In this document: in pieces, positions 38,856-48,017 of the stretch | Layout of the letters: each line of letters opens with the position of its first letter | Numbering within the stretch: position 1 is the stretch's first letter | Source: CAZXPY01 sp964643435 | Lineage (GTDB): Bacteria > Patescibacteriota > Microgenomatia > Woykebacterales > RBG-16-39-9b | Reading direction: 5' to 3' | DNA length: 64,000 nucleotides | Assembly (NCBI GenBank): GCA_964643435.1 | Contig: CAZXPY010000002.1 | Location: forward strand, 76,551-140,550 | Position numbers and translations under genes: made by a program | Notes under the pieces: generated by a model | Told to the model about the DNA's origin: nothing | The model's input: the letters and a program-made list of their open reading frames with translations, nothing else | Databases searched by the model: none

Positions 38856-41211
38856 GTATTACCTCCACCTTGTATTGGGGTTTTTTAAATTCAGTAATAG
38901 TGTTTGAAGAAATTTCTTTGCCGTCCACATAAATTTTTTTTACACCTTTGTTAACCCTGTTTGGGTTTTTGACTTCGATCTCAAACAAAATCCCTCTGAA
39001 GATTCTTTTAAAAGTAAACCCTTCCCAATCTTTAGGAATACAAGGATCAATTATTAAACCGTCTAAGGACGGTCTTACTCCTAAAATATAGTCAGTGGCC
39101 GCCCTAAAAAACCAAGCCGCGCTTCCAGTCATCCAAGAATAGCTCCCCTGACCAAAATGAGGACTTTGGGGACCGTAAGAAAATTCAGAGTATACATAAG
39201 GTTCGGTTTTATAAATATCTGGCTCCCTACTTCGAGTTAAAAAAGAACTTTTTTTCCAAGCCTCATAAGCCTTATCTCCCCGACCAAGCAGGCATTCGGC
39301 AATTACTACCCAAGCATTCGGGTGAGAAAATATAGTGGCGTTCTCCTTTGTCCCAGGCGCAAATTGAGAAATAATGCCCAGAGCTGAATTTAATTTTGTG
39401 TACGCCGGTGCGAAGGTTAAAGCTCCATATTTTGTCATTAAGTAACGCCAGAGCGAATCCATTGCTTTCTTTGCTCTCTCACCTTGGGCAATTTTACTTA
39501 AAATCGGCCAAGTTTGACCATTGATATGAATTTTACCCTCTTTATTTCGGTGCGAACCGATTAGATTACCCCCGTCATCAGTCGCCCTAATGTACCAACT
39601 CCCGTCCCAATACTGCTCGTTGATCGTTTTTTTTAAGTCCTCATAAATCTTTAAGTAGCGCTTCTCTCTCACTTTGTCCCCCAGTTTTTCTAAAACAGGC
39701 GCCAATTCCAAAATATTTAAAGCTAGCTGATTAGCGACCATTAAAGATTCGCCTCTACCAAGATGTCCACCGGCTAAAGCATCATTCCAATCCGCGGTAA
39801 GTCGCAGTGGTATCCCCTTTGGACTTACGTGGTAAAGCGTATAATCCAAAGCGGCTCTGATATGATCTAATATACTTCCTTTACCCTTATCAAAGTACTT
39901 AACCTCGTTTTTGAGAAACCTCAGATCCCCTGTCTCTTTGATATAATTTAAAACGGTCATTATTAGCCATTGAGGATCATCAGAATGATTAGTCACAAAA
40001 CCCTCCCGTGTTAAAGGGTTCCAGGCATGAACTGTATGACCATCTTGGAACTGGTGTTCGAGGAGTTCAATCAATTTTTCCTTAACAAATTCTTGGTCAA
40101 TTGGTAAAACCCCTAAAATATGCTGACACTCATCCCTAAAACCAAATTTTGCCGCCCCAATGTAATAAGAATCCATTTCTCCAATTTGACTAGTAACCCA
40201 AGATTGGTATTTATTCCAAATATTCACGGAAAGGTCAAATTCAGAGTCGGGAGTTTTAACGGCTAGCTTCCCCAAATAATCTTCCCAAAATTTTTTTAGT
40301 TCCTGGAATTTAGTTTCAACAAAGCTTCTTTTTCTAAACTCTTTTATTTTTCTATTGATAGTTTCTCTGTTACTTTCAAGTCCGATAACTATATGAAACT
40401 TTATTTCTTCGAGAGGTGAGAGTTTCAACATTTTCATTAAAACCCCAACCGCATCCTCACTTTCACCGTAAGCATTGGCGCAAAAACCCTTTTCAATTAC
40501 GATTGGGTTAGACAAATAACGGTATTGACCAATAAAATCCTCCTTAACACAGTCAAAGCACTCAAAATCCACAGAACCGCTCATATACGCCCAATGATCC
40601 CAGGCAATACCGGGTTGGTCAGGACGATCCCATCTTCTTTTGGTAGCGTAAATAACGTTATTTTTGAAATAAACATCGTTAAAAAAAGAGTCGAAAATTC
40701 GGTCTTCTAAGTCTTTTGAAAAGCTGCCTAAGACCCATTCAACATAGCTAGTAACCGAAATATCTCTATTTCTTTCAGACAAGTTTTTTATAGTGATATC
40801 CCAAATTTCTAAATTCTCCTTTAAGGGAACAAAATAAGTAACTTCCGATTTTATCTCGTTGTTTATGGAACTAATTTTGTTATAGCCCAAACCAATTCTT
40901 GCTTCCCAAAAGAGGGCCTCTTTCATTACTGGCTGCCAATTTGTTGCCCAGTATTCGCTGGTTTCGTTATCGCGGATGTAAAGGTAGCGTCCGGGTCGGT
41001 CATAAAATATTGCGTCTCCGGGGATACCGCGAGTTATGCGGTTAAAAGCAGTATCAATATAAAATGAATAGCCGCCGCCAGTGGCGGAACAAAGGGCGGT
41101 GTATTTACCGTTAGTCAAAAAATTTATCCAGGGACGGGGGGTATCGGGTCTGGTAATGACGTATTCTTTTCCGTCGGGAGAAAAATGTCCGTATTTACTT
41201 ACTGTTTTCAT
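38848..41211 (-). CDS. GH94-like glycoside phosphorylase
   Basis: A 787-residue protein resembling cellobiose/chitobiose phosphorylases: N-terminal beta-sandwich (GKYTALCSATGGGYSFYIDTA), long alpha/alpha barrel (RDECQHILGVLPIDQ, GIPLRLTADWNDALAGG with the catalytic Asp of the DWND motif) and a final beta domain (RGILFEIEVKNPN). It would split a beta-glucoside with phosphate to give a sugar 1-phosphate, the substrate of a GalT-like partner encoded next door. No signal peptide, so cytoplasmic. The specific disaccharide is unknown. Confidence 0.85.
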   Translation of the reverse strand: MKTVSKYGHFSPDGKEYVITRPDTPRPWINFLTNGKYTALCSATGGGYSFYIDTAFNRITRGIPGDAIFYDRPGRYLYIRDNETSEYWATNWQPVMKEALFWEARIGLGYNKISSINNEIKSEVTYFVPLKENLEIWDITIKNLSERNRDISVTSYVEWVLGSFSKDLEDRIFDSFFNDVYFKNNVIYATKRRWDRPDQPGIAWDHWAYMSGSVDFECFDCVKEDFIGQYRYLSNPIVIEKGFCANAYGESEDAVGVLMKMLKLSPLEEIKFHIVIGLESNRETINRKIKEFRKRSFVETKFQELKKFWEDYLGKLAVKTPDSEFDLSVNIWNKYQSWVTSQIGEMDSYYIGAAKFGFRDECQHILGVLPIDQEFVKEKLIELLEHQFQDGHTVHAWNPLTREGFVTNHSDDPQWLIMTVLNYIKETGDLRFLKNEVKYFDKGKGSILDHIRAALDYTLYHVSPKGIPLRLTADWNDALAGGHLGRGESLMVANQLALNILELAPVLEKLGDKVREKRYLKIYEDLKKTINEQYWDGSWYIRATDDGGNLIGSHRNKEGKIHINGQTWPILSKIAQGERAKKAMDSLWRYLMTKYGALTFAPAYTKLNSALGIISQFAPGTKENATIFSHPNAWVVIAECLLGRGDKAYEAWKKSSFLTRSREPDIYKTEPYVYSEFSYGPQSPHFGQGSYSWMTGSAAWFFRAATDYILGVRPSLDGLIIDPCIPKDWEGFTFKRIFRGILFEIEVKNPNRVNKGVKKIYVDGKEISSNTITEFKKPQYKVEVILG

Positions 41212-41243
41212 AGGCAGGTAATTAAATTATAATCTTTTGAGAT

Positions 41244-42281
41244 TCATTTCAGCAACTCGAGGCAGGTTAGGTGAGCTAAGAGATAAGAAACAAGGCTTTC
41301 TCCACCCTGATTTCGATTTAAACCCTTGGCAGTTATTCCGTCTCTTACCCCAAAAGATTCACTGTCAAAAAGAGACACGCCTAAGATATTCGCTCCAAAA
41401 AACCAATCAAGGGCCGCTTTAGCTAAAAATTTATATTCAGGATCCTTAATAATGGCAAAAGCAACCGCAAAAGTTTCGGCGAGAGAACCGACCTCGACTG
41501 GTTGTTGATCAAATGCAGCTTTTTTCCCATTTTTTGGGTACCAGCCCTTTTGACCGATGATATCAAAGTACTCTTTTTTCTTATCATACTGGACTTTTTT
41601 CAAAAAATTCAAAGAGGCGAGGGCGATCTCTAAATACTTTTTCTTTTTAAGTTTTTGGTAAGTAAACAGAAGACTTTGCGGAATTCTAGCGTTTTCGTAA
41701 GTGAGCTTGTTCTCAAACCAAACCCAGCCCTCTTCTTTATTTTTTTCGAAGTTTTTAATAAGAACTTCAGCTAGTTTTTCAATTAGAGGAAGGAAGGCTT
41801 TTTGCTTCGTAGCCTCAAAGTAGAAACAAGTACCAATTAGGGTAAAGGCAATCGCTCTTAAATCGGTTAAGCTAGTGCTGTTCCAAATTGCTTGATCAAA
41901 AAGCCATTTTGCGCTTTCTCTTAAACCAGCACTTGAAGAATTTGCCGTTGCAAACCCAAGTGCCCAAATTGCCCTTCCGTAGCTATCCCCCAAACTTGCC
42001 TGATCTTTCCACCCCCTTGAATAATCCAGAAAGTTATGAAAATTACCCTCACTTTCAGCGTAACGGATAAAGGATAAAAAATAACCCGCTAAATCAATAA
42101 GTTCTTTACCGTCAAAAAGTTTATGATATTTAAGAACAGCTACTAGAGCCCGGGCGTTATCGTCTAGAGCGTAACCGTGCTTAGGATCAGGAACGGTAAA
42201 ATGAGCGTGTTGAATCAGCCCAGTTTTATCCGTTAACCTTTTTAAATGAGCAAGATTGGGAGGATTCTTGTAAATTATCAT
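41244..42281 (-). CDS. Alpha/alpha-barrel protein coupled to a glycosyltransferase
   Basis: 345 residues with helical-barrel features of six-hairpin glycosidases (GYALDDNARALVAVLKY, RIPQSLLFTYQKL). The DDNARAL motif recurs in proteins fused to or encoded beside GT4 enzymes, and here the gene overlaps such an enzyme by four bases. Could be a glycosidase or a glycan-binding partner. Family not named with certainty. Confidence 0.7.
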   Translation of the reverse strand: MIIYKNPPNLAHLKRLTDKTGLIQHAHFTVPDPKHGYALDDNARALVAVLKYHKLFDGKELIDLAGYFLSFIRYAESEGNFHNFLDYSRGWKDQASLGDSYGRAIWALGFATANSSSAGLRESAKWLFDQAIWNSTSLTDLRAIAFTLIGTCFYFEATKQKAFLPLIEKLAEVLIKNFEKNKEEGWVWFENKLTYENARIPQSLLFTYQKLKKKKYLEIALASLNFLKKVQYDKKKEYFDIIGQKGWYPKNGKKAAFDQQPVEVGSLAETFAVAFAIIKDPEYKFLAKAALDWFFGANILGVSLFDSESFGVRDGITAKGLNRNQGGESLVSYLLAHLTCLELLK

Positions 42282-43468
42282 TTCTTTCTTTTCTTTTCAA
42301 GCAAGGCTTGGTATAAATCAAGGTGAGAAAGAGCTACTGAAGGCCAGATCATCAATCTTCCAAAGTCATAGGCTCTTTTCTGCATATCAAGTGCAAAAAA
42401 AGCAGATTCTATAATTTTTAGGACGGCTTTGCCAATTGAAGAGGGATCTCTAAAAGGTACCAAAATTCCTCGACCGTCCCAAAGAAGCTCTTTTGCGTAA
42501 AGATAAGGAGTCGAAACACAATTTTTTCCGGCACCAATAGCGTAAGCCAAAGTTCCCGAAGCTGTTTGAGAAGGATCCAAATAAGGGGTGATGTATATAT
42601 CTAAAGAACGCAAATAAGTAGTTAAATCGTCTAGAGAAAGGTATTCGTTGATAAAACGAACGTTTTCTTCTACTCCTAGCTTTTTAACTAGGCTCTCCAA
42701 TTCACCTCGGTAAGATTCTCCTTCATTTCTTTTAACTAGAGGATGGGTTTCCCCAATTACTAAAAATAAGAAATTGGGAAATTTTTTAAGGATTTTCGGA
42801 ACTGCGGAAATTGCGTATTCCAAACCTTTATTTCTTGATAATAAATTAATCGCGCCCATAATTTTATAGTTTTCTAAACCAAGTTTTTCCTTAAAAAGAA
42901 GAGACGGGCCAAAAGGAACGTCGGGAACACCGTGAGGGATTATAAATATTTTTCTTTTGGGAACTTTATATTTTTTGAGCAGCCTCTGGGCCGCCACCTT
43001 AACCATCACGGTTACTAACTGACTATTAGCAGCCAATTCTTGGATAATCCTTAACATATTAGGTTTTGGTTCATCTAAAACAGTATGAAACGTAATAATA
43101 AGTGGTTTTTTGATGTGTTTTACAAAGTGTACGATATACTCGCCATCACCACCGCCAAAAAGACCAAATTCGTGCTGAAGATGAACTATTTGGGTTCCAG
43201 ATTGATTTATATAGGAAGCAGCGTCTAGGTAACTGCGCAAATCTTCCTGAATTATTCTAAATTTTACTTCCCAAGGATAATCGTAATTAGAATCCGGTTC
43301 GTTCACCGCCAAAATTTCGGCCAAAGAATAAGGATTAAGAACGTTGGTAGCGTTGGTTAGGTCTTTTGTATAAGTAGCGATCCCGCATTTTCTAGGTATA
43401 TAAGAAGCAATGTTAATTACCCTTATCGCTCGTTTTGGAATAGTTAGGCTCTTAGCTAATTTAATCAT
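42278..43468 (-). CDS. Glycosyltransferase, GT4/GT-B type
   Basis: 396 residues with two Rossmann halves: PRKCGIATYTKDL near the start, QHEFGLFGGGDGEY, FHTVLDEP, then the C-terminal donor domain (LLSRNKGLEYAISAVPKIL, and the E-x7-E-like region YLDPSQTASGTLAYAIGAGK). Adds sugars from a nucleotide donor, probably in the cytoplasm. The ATG has no ribosome-binding site of its own; a seven-codon leader ORF with a perfect one ends ten bases upstream. Confidence 0.85.
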   Translation of the reverse strand: MIKLAKSLTIPKRAIRVINIASYIPRKCGIATYTKDLTNATNVLNPYSLAEILAVNEPDSNYDYPWEVKFRIIQEDLRSYLDAASYINQSGTQIVHLQHEFGLFGGGDGEYIVHFVKHIKKPLIITFHTVLDEPKPNMLRIIQELAANSQLVTVMVKVAAQRLLKKYKVPKRKIFIIPHGVPDVPFGPSLLFKEKLGLENYKIMGAINLLSRNKGLEYAISAVPKILKKFPNFLFLVIGETHPLVKRNEGESYRGELESLVKKLGVEENVRFINEYLSLDDLTTYLRSLDIYITPYLDPSQTASGTLAYAIGAGKNCVSTPYLYAKELLWDGRGILVPFRDPSSIGKAVLKIIESAFFALDMQKRAYDFGRLMIWPSVALSHLDLYQALLEKKRKK

Positions 43469-43478
43469 ACTAGAAATT

Positions 43479-43502
43479 TTACCATACCTTTCTCGTCTTC
43501 AT
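43479..43502 (-). CDS. Seven-codon leader peptide before the glycosyltransferase
   Basis: ATG 43502 reads MKTRKVW then TAA. AAGGAGGTGAT precedes it by four bases and can pair with CTCCTCC just upstream (loop AAAAA), so its access may be regulated. The glycosyltransferase start lies ten bases after its stop, suggesting reinitiation. Confidence 0.4.
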   Translation of the reverse strand: MKTRKVW

Positions 43503-43530
43503 TTTTATCACCTCCTTTTTGGAGGAGCAA

Positions 43531-43559
43531 ATCCTATTACATTACCGCCCTTTTGTAAA
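43531..43559 (-). promoter_or_regulatory. Promoter of the carbohydrate operon
   Basis: Minus strand TTTACA (43559-43554), 17 bp, TAGGAT (43536-43531). It would begin RNA near 43524, just ahead of the leader peptide. Confidence 0.55.
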
Positions 43560-43794
43560 GTTTAAGCGTCTTTTCTTGACAAGCAAGCGACTTTTGTGAA
43601 ATACTTTTGCTACAAGTGTTACCCCAAGAAACCGATACGGAGAGGTGGTGCTCCATTTCTTTAGTTAAAGGTTTCTGGAACTTGAAAAGCCTTGAATTTA
43701 GGGGATAATTCAAAAGCACGTTAACAACCTGCTTTGCGTTAACCTCTGGTTCATAAACCTGCTGGTCCCTCGCAGTTAGTTGAATCATCCCCAC
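43537..43794 (-). CDS. Doubtful 85-residue ORF
   Basis: Reads MIQLTARDQQVYEPEVNAKQ onward with no domain recognised. No good ribosome-binding site. The opposite strand has a promoter-like pair and a terminator across the same region, so it may be a chance frame in a non-coding RNA gene. Kept at low confidence. Confidence 0.3.
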   Translation of the reverse strand: MGMIQLTARDQQVYEPEVNAKQVVNVLLNYPLNSRLFKFQKPLTKEMEHHLSVSVSWGNTCSKSISQKSLACQEKTLKLYKRAVM

Positions 43795-43925
43795 TTAAAA
43801 CTCTCTGTTGATTGGAAGAGGTTCTAGTAGCTTTTAGTTGAGGCTGCTATAAAACTCTAGAAAACGTGTCCACGAGCCCCTCGTTCGGGGCAAACAAAAA
43901 CCCCACGAGGGGCTTTCTTCTTTTA
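43576..43925 (+). ncRNA. Candidate plus-strand RNA
   Basis: TTGACA (43576-43581), 18 bp, AATACT (43600-43605), then about 300 bases without a plus-strand ORF, containing GTTAAC-N12-GTTAAC and GGAG/CTCC pairings, and ending in AGCCCCTCG/CGAGGGGCT (43875-43914) with TTCTTCTTTT. No class recognised. Confidence 0.3.
43893..43914 (-). terminator. Intrinsic terminator of the WecG/TagA operon
   Basis: Minus strand CCCC-TCGT-GGGG followed by TTTTTGTTTG, directly after the stop at 43923. The larger stem 43875-43914 competes with it. Confidence 0.65.
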
Positions 43926-44660
43926 TTTAAGTCTTTCTTTCAAAACTAAATAAACGAAAAAAGGAAGAGCTAATTGGCGTTTAAAACGCCAAGGTTCGAC
44001 TAGTAACCTAAATAGCCACTCAAGACCAGCTTTTTGAACCCAAATCGGGGCGCGCGGTTTTCTTCCGCTCAAATAATCGAATGCTCCACCTACCCCTACC
44101 GCCACTTTTACCGGTATTCTGCCTAAGTTTCTTTTAATCCACTTTTCCTGTTTCACTTGACCGAACGCAACAAATAGAAAATCGATTAATTCACCGCTTT
44201 TGTTTGCTTGGGTAATTGCTTTGGTAGTTTCGCTATCACCAGTTTTATCAGCTTCACCTTCAAAATTACCAACAATTAATATATTGGGATACTTTTGGAT
44301 TAGTTTTGATTCTGTTCTCTTGGCAGCTCCATCTTTTCCCCCTAAGAGAAAGATTGAATAGTTTTTTTCAGAAGCTAGCTTTGTTAATTGGGAAACTAAA
44401 TCAGTACCGGTAATTCGATTTTTTATTCCCCTACCCAAAAGCACGGAAGCGATAATTACGCCGATTCCATCGGGAATTGCTACATCAGCTTCATTTAAAA
44501 TTTGTTTAAACTCTTCATCCCTTTGGGCCGCTACTAAGAATTCTGGGTTTGGAGTCACCAGATAGTGTTTTTTGGCGCCGTAGAGAAAATTCTCAACCTT
44601 TTCGAGAACCTGCTGCTTATTAAGATCGTCAAATTTTACTCCTAAAATTTCTTTTTTCAT
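43923..44660 (-). CDS. WecG/TagA/CpsF-family glycosyltransferase
   Basis: 245 residues. TPNPEFLVAAQRDEEFKQIL, IPDGIGVIIA, RITGTDLV, LLGGKDGAAKR and FVAFGQVKQEKWI are the family signature (GT26). It adds ManNAc-type or similar sugars to a lipid-linked intermediate during surface-polymer synthesis. Located four bases after a GT4 gene, with terminator downstream. Confidence 0.92.
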   Translation of the reverse strand: MKKEILGVKFDDLNKQQVLEKVENFLYGAKKHYLVTPNPEFLVAAQRDEEFKQILNEADVAIPDGIGVIIASVLLGRGIKNRITGTDLVSQLTKLASEKNYSIFLLGGKDGAAKRTESKLIQKYPNILIVGNFEGEADKTGDSETTKAITQANKSGELIDFLFVAFGQVKQEKWIKRNLGRIPVKVAVGVGGAFDYLSGRKPRAPIWVQKAGLEWLFRLLVEPWRFKRQLALPFFVYLVLKERLK

Positions 44661-44663
44661 GAA

Positions 44664-45782
44664 TTAATCTTTGTAGACTTTTTCAAAAACCTTAAGCGTC
44701 TCTTTAGCAGCTTTTTCCCAAGAAAACTTCTTAACCTGCTCAACTCCTCTTGATATTAAAGTTTTACTTAAGTTATTATTTGTTATAATTTGATACATAC
44801 CTTTTTTGATTTCATCAAGATTATAAGGGTCAACAAAAAAAGCCGCTGTCCCACCAACTTCAGGTAAAGAAGATACTTTAGAAGTTAGAACCGCTGTCCC
44901 GCAAGCCATAGCCTCTAGAACTGGTAAGCCAAAACCTTCGTAAAGCGAAGGAAAAGCAAAAAGGGAGGCTCCGCTATAAAGCGGCGGTAAATCTTCTTCG
45001 GTAACATAATTTAAAAACTTAACTTTATGGGCAACTTGAGGTTTCTTCGCAACCTGGTAAATTTCTTCGTATAACCAGCCTGGTTTTCCCGCGATTATCA
45101 AATCGATCGGTTCTTTATAGATCTCTATTAATTGACTAAAAGCTTTAATGAGACGAACAAGATTTTTCCTTGGCTGAATTGTTCCTACGAAAAGAATATA
45201 AGGGTTTTGAATTTTATATTTTTTTAAAACCAGGGCAATTTTGAGCTTTGAATTTTCCGGTTTAAATTTGTCTAGATCTACGCCCTCATAAATAACGCTA
45301 ATCTTGTCTTGCTTTACACCAAATTGGTTAATTATATCCTTTTTAGTAGATTGTGATACCGCAATAAGGTGAGTTGCGAATTTTACCGAAATTAAAGTCG
45401 ACCAGTTCAAATAAATTTTATGAGGGAATTGATGATAAGCCGCCAGATAATTTGACCCCAAATCGTGAATCGTGACAATAGTTTTAATCTTTGGATTTCT
45501 TACAACTGGTATTGTGTGGGCGGGGATAAAAAGAATATCGGGCGGGTTAATCAGAGTTTCGTAGGCGAGACCAACTTGCGTCCAAAGTCTTGGCAATCTT
45601 AAAACCCTGGTGCTAAAGCTTATGAAGCTAAAAGGTAAACTCTTTGGCAATTTATTTAGGTAAATTAGGTAGTGATTTTTTTTATCTATTTTGCCTAAGC
45701 TTTCCAAAAGTTTTAAATTATAATACTCTGTACCGGTACTCTCTTCGCTTAAGGCTCTACTTGCATCTACTCCAATTAACAT
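44664..45782 (-). CDS. Glycosyltransferase family 4
   Basis: 372 residues. GT-B fold; LFVGTIQPRKNLVRLIKAF and the donor-site EGFGLPVLEAMACGTAVLTS are typical GT4 motifs. Contains PENSKLKIALVLKK in the inter-domain region, an A/T-rich low-complexity stretch similar to those in topA and leuS. Between the second mreB and the WecG-like gene. Confidence 0.92.
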   Translation of the reverse strand: MLIGVDASRALSEESTGTEYYNLKLLESLGKIDKKNHYLIYLNKLPKSLPFSFISFSTRVLRLPRLWTQVGLAYETLINPPDILFIPAHTIPVVRNPKIKTIVTIHDLGSNYLAAYHQFPHKIYLNWSTLISVKFATHLIAVSQSTKKDIINQFGVKQDKISVIYEGVDLDKFKPENSKLKIALVLKKYKIQNPYILFVGTIQPRKNLVRLIKAFSQLIEIYKEPIDLIIAGKPGWLYEEIYQVAKKPQVAHKVKFLNYVTEEDLPPLYSGASLFAFPSLYEGFGLPVLEAMACGTAVLTSKVSSLPEVGGTAAFFVDPYNLDEIKKGMYQIITNNNLSKTLISRGVEQVKKFSWEKAAKETLKVFEKVYKD

Positions 45783-45789
45783 TCCTCTC

Positions 45790-46794
45790 CTAGTGTCTTT
45801 TGATACTACGTTTGTAAAGGTCTATATTTTCCAAAGCAATACCCGTACCTTGGGCAACGCAGAGAAGTGGGTTCTCCGCAACGTGGCAAGGAACTCCAGT
45901 AATTTCGGTAAAGAGTTTGTCTAGATTATTTAGTAGCGAGGTCCCACCGCTCATCACAATTCCTTTATCAATAATATCTGAAGCAAGTTCTGGTGGGGTC
46001 TGTTCCAATACTCCCCTAATTGCATTCACGATTTGGTTTAAGGGGTTCCTGATACTTTCGGTTATTTCAGTTGAAGAGATTTCGATAATTTTAGGAAGAC
46101 CGGCAATTGAATCCCTACCCCTAACCTCCATTTTCTTTTCTTCCTCCAAGTAAGTAGCACTCCCAATATTTAGTTTAACCTCTTCTGAAGTTCTTTCGCC
46201 AATAATTAAATTATATTTTCTTCTTATATGCTGGGCGATTGCTTCATCAATTTTATTACCAGCCACTCTAACACTATTGTGAACAACTACTCCTCCTAAA
46301 GAAATAACGGCTGCTTCGGTTGAACCACCGCCAATATCAATGATCATATTTCCCGAAGGTAGCGCAATTGGAATCCTGGCTCCAATCGCGGCGGCAAGAG
46401 GTTCATCAATCAGATAAGCCGCACTAGCACCGGCCGATAAAGTAGCATCTAAAACTGCCCTTCTCTCCACACTGGTAACTCCAGAAGGTACACAAACCAT
46501 CACTTCTGGTTTAAAAATTCGGCTCGGACCACAAACTTTATCAATAAAGTACTTTAGCATCGCTTCAGTAACAACGTAATCAGCAATTACCCCGTCCCTC
46601 ATCGGACGAGAGGCAACTATGCCTTCGGGGGTTCTACCCAACATTTCTCTAGCTTCATTCCCAACCGCAACTACCCTACCGTCTTGTTCGTCAACGGCTA
46701 CAACACTAGGTTCATTAAGAACCACGCCTTTCCCTTCTAGATAAACTAAAGAATTTGCGGTTCCAAGATCAATTCCAATTCGTTTCGAAAACAT
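45790..46794 (-). CDS. mreB: Second MreB-family actin
   Basis: About 334 residues from MFSKRIGIDLGTANSLVYLE. Phosphate-1 IDLGTAN, MVCVPSGVTSVERRAV, IDEPLAAAIGA, phosphate-2 DIGGGSTEAAVISLGG and MSGGTSLLNNLDKL are intact. Clearly a paralogue of the copy at 23900-24892. It heads a group of glycosyltransferase genes, so it may organise surface-polymer synthesis while the other serves the elongasome (inference). Confidence 0.93.
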   Translation of the reverse strand: MFSKRIGIDLGTANSLVYLEGKGVVLNEPSVVAVDEQDGRVVAVGNEAREMLGRTPEGIVASRPMRDGVIADYVVTEAMLKYFIDKVCGPSRIFKPEVMVCVPSGVTSVERRAVLDATLSAGASAAYLIDEPLAAAIGARIPIALPSGNMIIDIGGGSTEAAVISLGGVVVHNSVRVAGNKIDEAIAQHIRRKYNLIIGERTSEEVKLNIGSATYLEEEKKMEVRGRDSIAGLPKIIEISSTEITESIRNPLNQIVNAIRGVLEQTPPELASDIIDKGIVMSGGTSLLNNLDKLFTEITGVPCHVAENPLLCVAQGTGIALENIDLYKRSIKRH

Positions 46795-46829
46795 AAACCA
46801 CATTATAACACACCTTTTTATTTCTTTTT

Positions 46830-46860
46830 ATCCGGCATCCGCCGGCTGGCGGAGCCGGAT
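46830..46860. repeat. GC-rich hairpin between mreB and the PEGA gene
   Basis: ATCCGGCATCCGCC and GGCGGAGCCGGAT arms (one bulge). Similar in style to the CCGCC/GGCGG hairpins elsewhere in the window. No T-tract. Confidence 0.65.
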
Positions 46861-46886
46861 CAAACATCACTTTAATATATCAACGC

Positions 46887-46915
46887 TTGCCATTAGATTC
46901 TAGGTTTGTTAGAAT
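46887..46915 (+). promoter_or_regulatory. Promoter giving a leaderless PEGA mRNA
   Basis: TTGCCA (46887-46892), 17 bp, extended -10 TGTTAGAAT (TAGAAT 46910-46915), with ATG 46923 seven bases later. The same extended -10 precedes secE. Confidence 0.6.
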
Positions 46916-46922
46916 TTCACGG

Positions 46923-48017
46923 ATGGCTAAAAAAAGTTTGTTGATTTTTTTAGGAATAGTAGTCGCTCTTCTTCTTTCTTATCTAATTGTCCAATTTGCA
47001 AAAGGATACCGCTTTGATATTAAAGATAAAACGCTTTCAAAAACCGGCATTCTCGCTATCTCTAGTAGCCCGCAAGGAGCGGCTGTTTATATTAACGATA
47101 AATTAACCACCGCCACCAATAATACCCTTAGCGGCGTTACGCCCGGCAAATATAAAGTTAAAATCACGAAGGATGGTTATTCTACCTGGGAAAAAGAAGT
47201 TGAAGTTAAGGAGGAGCTAGTAACTCCAATTGAGGCAGTTCTTTTTCCTTCGGTAACGGATCTGCGGCCATTGACTTTTAACGGTGTAATTAACCCTAAA
47301 TTATCTTTTGATGGTCAAAAAATTGCTTTTGGAGTGAGCGGTAACGGCAAGGACGGAATTTGGGTTTTAGATCTAGTTGATCGGCCAATAATCTTCTCAA
47401 GGGAACCTAGACAAATCGTCAAAGATACTAATTTCAAATTCTCAGGGTCCGAACTCGAGTGGTCGCCAGATAGTAAAACGCTTCTAGTCAAAGTAACCGC
47501 AAAAGCCGATTTCTACTTCACTTTGAATCCAGATCAATTAAATATCATTCCAAATCAAATTTTCAGCGTCCAGAATTTAAAAAATTCCTGGCAGGAAGAG
47601 GAAAGAAGCGAAAATCAGGACAAATTAGCTCGTTTAAAATTAAAAGATTCCGAGATCGCCACTAATAGCGCAAAATTAATTTTTTCACCAGACGAGACTA
47701 AGGTAATTTCTCTACAAGAGGATAAAAAAATTCTTTATGATTCTAAGCCAGGAGAAATACCCAATATACCGCCGAAAACTTTCGATCTGCCGGCCGCTAA
47801 AAGTTACATTTGGCACCCAAACAGCAAAAATATTATTTTAGTGGAAGAAAAGAAAATTAGTATTATTGCGGTTGATTTAACAAATAAAATGGATATTTAC
47901 TCTGGGGATTTTGATCCAAACGTAGTTTTCCCTTGGCCAAATGGTTCAAAGCTCTTAATTGCAACTTCCTTTAATCCTGATAAAAAACCCAATCTTTACG
48001 CTCTTAACCTCCGTTAA
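46923..48017 (+). CDS. PEGA-domain membrane-anchored protein with beta-propeller-like part
   Basis: About 364 residues. One transmembrane helix (about 5-25), then a PEGA domain (GILAISSSPQGAAVYINDKL, GVTPGKYKVKITKDGYSTWE) and a WD40/TolB-like propeller (PKLSFDGQKIAFGVSG, LEWSPDSKTLLVKV, LIFSPDETKVISL). An outward-facing binding protein. It converges with the sortase gene (4-base overlap). ATG 46923 selected; the longer frame to 46887 has no ribosome-binding site and covers the promoter. Confidence 0.82.
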   Translation: MAKKSLLIFLGIVVALLLSYLIVQFAKGYRFDIKDKTLSKTGILAISSSPQGAAVYINDKLTTATNNTLSGVTPGKYKVKITKDGYSTWEKEVEVKEELVTPIEAVLFPSVTDLRPLTFNGVINPKLSFDGQKIAFGVSGNGKDGIWVLDLVDRPIIFSREPRQIVKDTNFKFSGSELEWSPDSKTLLVKVTAKADFYFTLNPDQLNIIPNQIFSVQNLKNSWQEEERSENQDKLARLKLKDSEIATNSAKLIFSPDETKVISLQEDKKILYDSKPGEIPNIPPKTFDLPAAKSYIWHPNSKNIILVEEKKISIIAVDLTNKMDIYSGDFDPNVVFPWPNGSKLLIATSFNPDKKPNLYALNLR

